Both the position numbers and the translations under genes were made by a program. Below the pieces are notes generated by a model, which did not search any database, was not told the DNA's origin, and saw nothing but the letters and a program-made list of their open reading frames with translations. From Bdellovibrionales bacterium (GTDB lineage Bacteria; Bdellovibrionota; Bdellovibrionia; Bdellovibrionales; JAMPXM01): a stretch of DNA of 5,101 bases. Positions 1 to 4,626 of the stretch are shown here, in pieces (the stretch's first letter is position 1; each line of letters begins with the position of its first letter). The DNA is taken from contig SXSP01000460.1 in NCBI GenBank assembly GCA_005792225.1, forward strand, positions 1 to 5,101, in the 5' to 3' direction.

Positions 1-38
1 AACTGAAGTGATTGAGCTCTTTTCCCGATCTTAACAAG

Positions 39-1592
39 ATGAAGAGCTGCACTTTCGTCCAGCGCTGGGCTTTGATGCTCGCACTCACCGGATTGACGCC
101 GTTCTACCAGAACTGTGCGTTCTCAAGCCGGAGTTCGGGTGTCTCCACCGACGCCTACTCGTCGAATGGCAATAACGTCGACTTGGGTGGCCTCTACGTT
201 CATCCGAAATCCGAAGGCCTTTGTCCCGACGGCGATATCAACGAAATGAAGATCCGGTACGAGAGCGGCGTCCCCGTCTTGATTCGAGACAAATGTACCG
301 ATCTCTCCGTGGAAGAGCAGCTCCAAGTTCGGGTCGACGCCGATCCGAGTGACTCATCTTTTATTGTTTATAACGGCGCGATCTTCGTTGATTCGCACTC
401 GTTCTTCCGCGAGAGCGCCGTCGACAGAACGGGCGCCGTTTATTCCATCGCAACTCAGATTTCCCTCTCGAATCGAGAGAAGTTCACGTTCGTGGCAAAG
501 ATAGATCCCCAAGGTGCTCGCGTTTGGACCAAGCGGCTCCGCACGGATCAGACGCAAGAACTCACTTCGATCCGGGTCTTAAAGTCGGGAAATGTTCTCC
601 TCGCGGGTCGTGCCGAAATCGAAGCTACGAGCTGGGGCTTAATCGTTGTTCTCGCCCCCGACGGTCAAACTTTTTGGGCGAGGGCCTTTGCGAGTGCTCC
701 AGCAACCGTCCCCGTCTTCAGCGACGCTGACGCAGACTCGGCGGGGAATATTTATGTTACAGGAGAACTCCGCAGCACGAAGGGTCTCCCGACCGAGAGC
801 TTTGTCATGAAGTTGAATCCCAAAGGTGAGGTGCTCTGGCAAACGGCTCTCGCGAGCGAGAACGGGTGGCTCAACAAAATTCGCGTTTCCATTGATGGCC
901 TCGACGTCTACGCAGCGGGAAATCTAGCGGGCAACGGCCAAACTCCCGGTGGCGTTCTTAAACTCGCCTCAATAAACGGCACTCTCGTTTGGTCGCGAGT
1001 TTTTCCCTCCGTTGTCTATGCTCTTCGAGAGGCTCACGACGGCGGAGTCACCTTCGCTGGCGCTCACGCGCAATCGAATATGAATATCATCGCGAAGCTA
1101 ACTCCATCCGCAACGCTTGCGTTCGCGACGCAATTTCAGTCAGCCGGTGATAGTTTGAGTTCCGTTCGCGGCCTCACCGAGCGCCCTGACGGATCTTATC
1201 TGGCAAGCGGAGTCGCGCTCCGGTCTACGATTGGTCTCGTCGGTACGGTTTCAAGCCTCACGGCTCAAGGTTCACTTGAATGGAGTTTTCAGTATCGACG
1301 AACTGGATACGATGCGTTCCAGAGTGGACACACCGATTTGGTGAATGGAAAAGCGTGGATTGCCGCACTCACTTCGACGCCTGATGGGCAGCAACTCGGA
1401 TCTCTTCTTCAAATTGAAGACTCCTCGGAACAAACGAGGTGCCGCCTCTGTACAATTCAGAGCGATCTATCGAGCACCTCGATGGACCTGCCGTCGAAGG
1501 CCGGTCCCAAGCCTCGAGCGGTTCAACTCTTTTCGTCGGTCCCGATCTTTCTGGAGCTCGGGACTTTTCAAATCAAGCCGGAGATTCGTTAA
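39..1592 (+). CDS. Predicted outer-membrane lipoprotein with beta-propeller-like repeats
   Basis: From the ATG at 39 the product is 517 residues. It opens with a lipoprotein signal: K2, a hydrophobic core (ALMLALTGL) and Cys26 after FYQN. Ala follows the Cys, so nothing suggests inner-membrane retention. After a short module with two Cys (near residues 62 and 86) come six or seven repeats of about 35-50 residues between roughly 130 and 460. Each has a G-(N/S)-x-(Y/L)-x-(A/T)-G strand, then a (V/A)-K-L-x-P-x-G-x-x-x-W strand, clearest in KIDPQGARVW and KLNPKGEVLW. Such repeats are typical of SBBP/PQQ-like beta-propellers, usually binding or scaffold proteins. The tail holds a CRLC motif and looks unstructured. 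An in-frame TTG at 12, right after a TGA, would add nine residues; neither start has a good Shine-Dalgarno sequence, and ATG was chosen because it gives a compact signal peptide. The ligand is unknown. Fold call moderate, lipoprotein call good. Confidence 0.8.
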   Translation: MKSCTFVQRWALMLALTGLTPFYQNCAFSSRSSGVSTDAYSSNGNNVDLGGLYVHPKSEGLCPDGDINEMKIRYESGVPVLIRDKCTDLSVEEQLQVRVDADPSDSSFIVYNGAIFVDSHSFFRESAVDRTGAVYSIATQISLSNREKFTFVAKIDPQGARVWTKRLRTDQTQELTSIRVLKSGNVLLAGRAEIEATSWGLIVVLAPDGQTFWARAFASAPATVPVFSDADADSAGNIYVTGELRSTKGLPTESFVMKLNPKGEVLWQTALASENGWLNKIRVSIDGLDVYAAGNLAGNGQTPGGVLKLASINGTLVWSRVFPSVVYALREAHDGGVTFAGAHAQSNMNIIAKLTPSATLAFATQFQSAGDSLSSVRGLTERPDGSYLASGVALRSTIGLVGTVSSLTAQGSLEWSFQYRRTGYDAFQSGHTDLVNGKAWIAALTSTPDGQQLGSLLQIEDSSEQTRCRLCTIQSDLSSTSMDLPSKAGPKPRAVQLFSSVPIFLELGTFQIKPEIR

Positions 1593-2428
1593 CGCTTCGT
1601 CAGCGGAAACGCGAGAAAGCTAAAATGGTAGACGGTGTCGGGTGAGGGGTGCGCCTCGGTCAGTTGGACGATGCGTTCTCGAGCCTCTTCGAGAATTCGC
1701 CTTGCTTCATGCACCTTCTCTGCGGGAATTGCGCAGGTATGGGCACTGATATCGCCCTCCTCGTTCGCGGCATTATCGATGGAGTCGCAAGCGAGTGAAA
1801 GCATCTCCTTATAGAAGCGCGAGAGAGCCGGCTTGAGAGAGGCGACTTTCCCCAAAATCTTTTTCGTTGAACGCTGACTTCTCGAATATCTCTCATCGCT
1901 GACTTCGATGAAGCCATGGGCGGTCAGGAAATCGAGTCCCTTTCGAATCTGCGCGAGCGAAACCTTCGTCTTCAGCTTGCTCCGAATCCAACGAGGATCG
2001 GGTTTAAAGTCAGGAAGGGCCGCGAGCTCACGAATCACGACATAATGCCAATTGCTCAAATAATGATAAGTCTCGATCTCGAGGGGATTCATTTCGCGGT
2101 CTTCGCGAAAATTCTCGATTTTCTTGAGTGCTTCGAGACGTATTTCCTGGTCAGAGCTCTCTACGACGGTTCTTAACCAGCCGAGATACATCTGCTCCGA
2201 CTGACTGAGTCCCAAATGCGGAAGCAATTTTGCAAGTTGCCCCTCGGACAAAGTTCTCTCACCCGAAATGATCATCGAGAGATAACTCTCCGAGACGCCG
2301 CTGTCTTTTGCGAGTTTACGCACCGAGAACTGGGCGACACTTTCCTTTAAGAATCTAAGCCATGACAGGAGGAAGGCGCGATAGTCATGAAAGTTGTAGA
2401 TGTCAGGTCTCAACAATGGGGTTTCCAT
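1589..2428 (-). CDS. TIGR02147 / DUF4423-family HTH DNA-binding protein
   Basis: The product is 279 residues, full length for the family. It starts with the characteristic IYNFHDYRAFLLSWL segment (residues 10-24). An Xre-like helix-turn-helix follows at about 34-72 (SVRKLAKDSGVSESYLSMI, then the SGERTLSEGQLAKLLPHLGL helices). A second, winged-helix-like part lies at about 145-180 (IRKGLDFLTAHGFIEV). The C-terminus VYHFSFLAFPLTKR matches the usual family ending. These are presumed cytoplasmic transcription regulators, found as many paralogues in Bdellovibrio and Fibrobacter, often near genes for secreted proteins or lipoproteins; their targets are mostly unknown. The ATG is fixed by AGGAG four bases upstream. 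The stop overlaps that of the convergent propeller lipoprotein gene by four bases. The next gene upstream on this strand ends at 2597 and is separated by a terminator, so this gene probably has its own promoter, but no convincing -35/-10 pair is visible. Family call is strong; regulatory role is inferred. Confidence 0.92.
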   Translation of the reverse strand: METPLLRPDIYNFHDYRAFLLSWLRFLKESVAQFSVRKLAKDSGVSESYLSMIISGERTLSEGQLAKLLPHLGLSQSEQMYLGWLRTVVESSDQEIRLEALKKIENFREDREMNPLEIETYHYLSNWHYVVIRELAALPDFKPDPRWIRSKLKTKVSLAQIRKGLDFLTAHGFIEVSDERYSRSQRSTKKILGKVASLKPALSRFYKEMLSLACDSIDNAANEEGDISAHTCAIPAEKVHEARRILEEARERIVQLTEAHPSPDTVYHFSFLAFPLTKR

Positions 2429-2432
2429 ATTT

Positions 2433-2437
2433 CTCCT
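2433..2437 (-). promoter_or_regulatory. Ribosome binding site of the TIGR02147 gene
   Basis: The minus strand reads AGGAG-AAAT-ATG. It is a near-consensus Shine-Dalgarno sequence with short (four-base) spacing, and it supports the ATG at 2428. The base of a small hairpin (2438-2455) directly abuts it. Confidence 0.75.
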
Positions 2438-2455
2438 GGCGATTCTCCATTCGCC
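2438..2455 (-). repeat. Small inverted repeat abutting the Shine-Dalgarno sequence
   Basis: The minus strand reads GGCGA, eight bases (ATGGAGAA), then TCGCC, followed at once by the AGGAG of the TIGR02147 gene. The stem has five base pairs, three or four of them G-C. The loop contains GGAGAA, a copy of the six bases in the ribosome binding site. It could be a leader RNA hairpin or a DNA operator; a five-base stem can also arise by chance. Confidence 0.4.
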
Positions 2456-2465
2456 GTAAAGAATT

Positions 2466-2516
2466 AAATAAAAAAGAGCGGCGCGCCCTAGGGCTTCTCG
2501 GGCCGGAGCGCGCCGC
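2466..2516 (-). terminator. Rho-independent terminator of the Calx-beta lipoprotein gene
   Basis: Read on the minus strand, a perfect nine-base-pair GC stem (2508-2516 with 2478-2486, GCGGCGCGC against GCGCGCCGC) encloses a 21-base loop that can itself pair weakly. Two bases later comes a run of six T, then ATTT. The plus strand has no T-run after the stem, so it acts leftward only. It lies about 80 bases beyond the lipoprotein stop codon and shields the TIGR02147 gene from read-through. Confidence 0.85.
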
Positions 2517-2526
2517 CGGCGGGGAT

Positions 2527-2542
2527 ACGCCTGCGAAGGCGT
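2527..2542 (-). repeat. Short hairpin ahead of the terminator
   Basis: A perfect six-base-pair inverted repeat with a four-base loop, ACGCCT-TCGC-AGGCGT on the minus strand, sits ten bases before the main terminator stem. It would form a second hairpin in the 3' untranslated RNA of the Calx-beta lipoprotein gene, possibly aiding termination or protecting the 3' end. On the plus strand the loop would be GCGA, a GNRA-type tetraloop. Confidence 0.5.
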
Positions 2543-2596
2543 GCGGGACAGAACTAAAAAATTTTCCTCCTCATTCCAAACCCACTGTTCAAGAAA

Positions 2597-3232
2597 TCAC
2601 TGACCAAAAGCCTCAGAACAATTGAACTGGACACTGTTGTATACGCACTGGCTCATGATGACGCCGATGGTGATCGCAACATTGTCGGGATTGATGTTCT
2701 TCACGTAAACGCGCTTCTCGGTTTCACCCGGAGCGAAATCAGCCACACCTGTCGTCGGTACGTAATGGTAATTGGGTCGACCGAAGATCGGCTTACCTGC
2801 CGGAGGCGTCTGCGTGTAGAGAGTATCGTTCGTCCGCCAATTGAAGACGAATCGATGCGGATATGCCTTCTCCAAACGGAAGATCACTAAGCAATCCGTT
2901 CCGCGTTGGCACGCGGGCCCGATGAACTTCACGTGCGCGATTTCGCGAACGGGATCCGCTCCCGGATCGTCGTCTCCATCAGGATGACCATCGACCGGAA
3001 TTTCCCCCGTGCCGTCACCGCCTCCTGCACCCGGCACATTTCCGCCGGCATCGTCACCGCCAGGACCCGGAGGCGGAGTGTTGCCTCCAGCCGGATTACC
3101 TTCTTTGATAGGGCTTCCGCTGGCTTCGGGGGACTGAGAAAATTCCGCGGGGGCGCAGTTTGCGAGAAGTGCAAGCGCAACGACGAGAACCAACGAGACA
3201 GAAAACTGGCGCGGGCCGTCCTTGCTGATCAT
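2597..3232 (-). CDS. Small lipoprotein with Gly/Asp-rich linker and Calx-beta-like domain
   Basis: From the ATG at 3232 the product is 211 residues. A lipoprotein signal (K4, R8, hydrophobic VSLVLVVALALL) ends in LANC with Cys26; Ala at +2 suggests outer-membrane sorting. Residues 35-94 form a low-complexity Gly/Pro/Asp linker ending in an acidic stretch (DGHPDGDDDPGAD). Residues 95-211 resemble a single Calx-beta domain: a CLVIFRLEKAYPHRFVFNWRTND strand pair seen in part at 114-136, then YHYVPTTGVADFAPGETEKRV at 155-175 in part, matching the family pattern of an x-Y-x-P-x-x-G strand, F-A-P-G-E-T and an exit strand. Four Cys (108, 114, 196, 205) could form two disulfides. Calx-beta domains are extracellular beta-sandwiches, some binding calcium. 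An in-frame GTG at 3283 would add 17 polar residues before the signal; it is rejected because the ATG has the good ribosome site and the compact signal. Function unknown; the domain call comes from pattern matching by eye. Confidence 0.82.
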   Translation of the reverse strand: MISKDGPRQFSVSLVLVVALALLANCAPAEFSQSPEASGSPIKEGNPAGGNTPPPGPGGDDAGGNVPGAGGGDGTGEIPVDGHPDGDDDPGADPVREIAHVKFIGPACQRGTDCLVIFRLEKAYPHRFVFNWRTNDTLYTQTPPAGKPIFGRPNYHYVPTTGVADFAPGETEKRVYVKNINPDNVAITIGVIMSQCVYNSVQFNCSEAFGQ

Positions 3233-3234
3233 TG

Positions 3235-3243
3235 CCTTCCCCC
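3235..3243 (-). promoter_or_regulatory. Ribosome binding site deciding the start of the Calx-beta lipoprotein
   Basis: The minus strand reads GGGGGAAGG-CA-ATG. The purine-rich block, with GGGG about seven bases from the ATG, supports initiation at 3232 rather than at the in-frame GTG at 3283, which has no comparable site. Confidence 0.6.
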
Positions 3244-3324
3244 AAGTCCGTGAGTGAGAGGCGGACTCCGACAACGAATCCACCGATCTTGTTTACCGCC
3301 TCACGAACGTGCAGGAATGGCAGC

Positions 3325-3342
3325 TAACTTGAATCCAAGTTA
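3325..3342. repeat. Perfect 7-4-7 inverted repeat, operator-like
   Basis: TAACTTG-AATC-CAAGTTA is a perfect dyad of two seven-base arms. It lies about 95 bases upstream of the Calx-beta lipoprotein ATG. On the minus strand the arm is preceded by a partial direct copy (CAACTTAACTTG), giving a possible third half-site at 3343-3348. A transcription factor operator is the simplest reading. A short RNA hairpin is the alternative, but the low G+C of the stem argues against a terminator. Confidence 0.55.
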
Positions 3343-3395
3343 AGTTGTCCTCGCAAAACTGGAAATGGGCTATTTTCTGACAGGGCCGTAAGAGA

Positions 3396-3411
3396 GATCG
3401 ACGCTTCGATC
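3396..3411. repeat. Perfect 6-4-6 inverted repeat
   Basis: GATCGA-CGCT-TCGATC is a perfect dyad in the gene-free stretch between the esterase and the Calx-beta lipoprotein. Its right arm and the next two bases (TCGATCAA, 3406-3413) recur exactly at 3464-3471. It could be an operator or an RNA hairpin; no T-run follows on either strand. Confidence 0.45.
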
Positions 3412-3426
3412 AATTTCCAAGAAATT
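3412..3426. repeat. Perfect 6-3-6 inverted repeat
   Basis: AATTTC-CAA-GAAATT directly follows the previous dyad without a gap. The right arm is part of a further eight-base palindrome (GAAATTTC, 3421-3428), so TTTC/GAAA half-sites occur three times in 15 bases. This suits a DNA-binding site in the presumed promoter region of the Calx-beta lipoprotein gene. No matching -10/-35 pair could be assigned with confidence. Confidence 0.45.
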
Positions 3427-3456
3427 TCGCTGACGAAGCGAGCCTCATCTCGCGAC

Positions 3457-3486
3457 AAAAAAATCGATCAACCGCGGCTCAACCGC
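3457..3486 (-). terminator. Possible weak terminator after the esterase gene
   Basis: One base after the esterase TGA, the minus strand can form GCGG-TTGAG-CCGC (3486-3474), followed ten bases later by a run of seven T (3463-3457). The stem is only four base pairs and the T-run is not adjacent, so efficiency is doubtful. A second small stem (GCGAG-N6-CTCGC, 3438-3453) lies on the other side of the T-run. Confidence 0.3.
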
Positions 3487-3487
3487 A

Positions 3488-4564
3488 TCACCATGAGACG
3501 ACCGTCAAAAAGATCGCCACCCCAAAAGATGATCTCAGCCACTTCCACATCTCGGGGCGTCTCTCCCCGATGTCGAAGTGGGTTCCGTCAAATTCCTGGT
3601 GCGTGAATCGCGCACCAAGCCGTTTCAGAACATCGGCGATCTGGCGGGTGCCGAATTGCAAATGAAACTGATCCCGCGTTCCCGCGTCGAGGTAAATGGA
3701 TTTTATTTTCATCACGTTTGATGCTCGGTCGGCCAGGAAAACCACCGGATCGTGCCGTTTCCACTTTTGCCAGACTTCAGAAATGAGAACTCCCGTGCGC
3801 AAATTGACGGGAAAATCAACGTCGCCCCTTCCATCGGAGGCGTAACAAAGCCCCATCGCGATGGCGTTGAGAACGACGTGCGAATCCTTTCTCCTCGTGA
3901 GCCTTCCACTCTCGAGTTCCGCATGCACACCCCGTACACCGCCCATTTTTTCGATCACGGGAAGGGCCGTCCAGATTTCACCAAGCAAGCTCGCCTCGAA
4001 AAAACTGTCGGGCGCGATGGCAGCCGCCAGACCAAAAATCTCGGGATGAGCGCTCGCAAGATGAAGCGCTCCGTACCCCCCGCTACTGCCACCCGCTACG
4101 CACCACTGCTCTGGCCTCGGCGAGACTCTGAAGTTTTCCCGAACGGCACCCACGAGATCGATCGCGATGAAATCCTCATATCGGCCCATCCCCGCGCTGT
4201 TGATGAACTGCGATCCACCCCACGAGGTCATCGCGTCACAAAACACGTAAACAGCATCGGGGGCTTCACCGCGGGCGCGGCATCGATCGATCACTTGCGG
4301 CGTGTTGGCTTCGAACGTCTTCACGTTAAATGAGTTCGGTCCGTTTCCCGTAAAGCCCGAGAGAACGAAAACCACCGGCCAACCGTCGGCGGGAACATCC
4401 CCGCGCGGCACCAAAACGGGATTGTAGCGAATCGGCGAATCACCGAGAGGATTATCCTGAAGAGCCGCGCTTTCGATGACGAGCGTTTGGACGTTAAAAA
4501 ATGAAAGGGAGGTGAACTCCAAACCTGCACGAACTTGAATGGGTGGTGACTGCGATTTCGACAT
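3488..4564 (-). CDS. Putative esterase (esterase D-like alpha/beta hydrolase)
   Basis: From the ATG at 4564 the product is 358 residues. It has the features of the PF00756 putative esterase family: PVVFVLSGFTG (63-73, oxyanion-hole strand), FINSAGMGRYEDFIAIDL (120-137), and the nucleophile elbow GGSSGG (158-163) with Ser160 in G-x-S-x-G. The likely catalytic Asp298 sits in LDAGTRDQF, where S-formylglutathione hydrolases place theirs, and the likely His329 in FDGTHFD. The triad is complete, so it is probably an active serine hydrolase acting on carboxylic or thio-esters; the substrate cannot be told. It ends in a hydrophobic tail (VAIFLTVVSW). The ATG has only a poor ribosome site (CGGGA touching it). 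The frame is open for 22 or more codons upstream and encodes a signal-peptide-like segment, so the true start may lie upstream at a non-ATG codon. The superoxide dismutase stop is 62 bases before the ATG, suggesting co-transcription. Confidence 0.87.
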   Translation of the reverse strand: MSKSQSPPIQVRAGLEFTSLSFFNVQTLVIESAALQDNPLGDSPIRYNPVLVPRGDVPADGWPVVFVLSGFTGNGPNSFNVKTFEANTPQVIDRCRARGEAPDAVYVFCDAMTSWGGSQFINSAGMGRYEDFIAIDLVGAVRENFRVSPRPEQWCVAGGSSGGYGALHLASAHPEIFGLAAAIAPDSFFEASLLGEIWTALPVIEKMGGVRGVHAELESGRLTRRKDSHVVLNAIAMGLCYASDGRGDVDFPVNLRTGVLISEVWQKWKRHDPVVFLADRASNVMKIKSIYLDAGTRDQFHLQFGTRQIADVLKRLGARFTHQEFDGTHFDIGERRPEMWKWLRSSFGVAIFLTVVSW

Positions 4565-4626
4565 TCCCGAATTTGAAATCGCGTCACTCCAAAAGACAAG
4601 CCCGAAACAGATTTTTAGAAAGCGGA

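Noticed and set aside
12..38. TTG start at 12 for the propeller lipoprotein.
   Set aside because: Kept only as an alternative. It adds nine residues including an Asp before the signal peptide, and its ribosome site (GAAG, three bases away) is weak. The ATG at 39 gives a standard lipoprotein signal.
17..1549. Sequence similarity between the start of the window (CTCTTTTC and TCCCGATCTT, 17-32) and the end of the propeller gene (1527-1549), plus TCAAGCCGGAG at about 123 and 1573.
   Set aside because: Matches of 8-11 bases with different spacing are expected by chance in several kilobases, and no target-site or terminal-repeat structure accompanies them.
2461..2493. Promoter in the A+T-rich run upstream of the TIGR02147 gene (TATTTAAT on the minus strand).
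   Set aside because: A -10-like match exists, but the -35 position falls in the GC-rich terminator stem with no match, and the T-run is fully explained by the terminator.
2362..2625. 87-codon plus-strand open frame covering the terminator and the regulator's start.
   Set aside because: It spans the GC-rich terminator stem and gives low-complexity Arg/Gly/Lys sequence with no ribosome site evidence.
2906..3253. 115-codon plus-strand open frame opposite the Calx-beta lipoprotein.
   Set aside because: Arg-rich translation opposite the Gly/Asp-rich linker, no ribosome site or domain; a shadow frame.
3233..3283. GTG start at 3283 for the Calx-beta lipoprotein.
   Set aside because: It would put 17 polar residues before the signal peptide and lacks a good ribosome site; the ATG at 3232 has GGGGGAAGG.
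3284..3487. sigma70-type promoter for the Calx-beta lipoprotein.
   Set aside because: Several weak TTG-starting hexamers exist on the minus strand, but none has a fair -10 at 16-18 bases, so no promoter is called.
3752..4333. 193-codon open frame on the plus strand opposite the esterase.
   Set aside because: It is antisense to a gene with a complete catalytic triad, and its translation is rich in Arg and Pro with no recognisable domain; a shadow of biased codon use.
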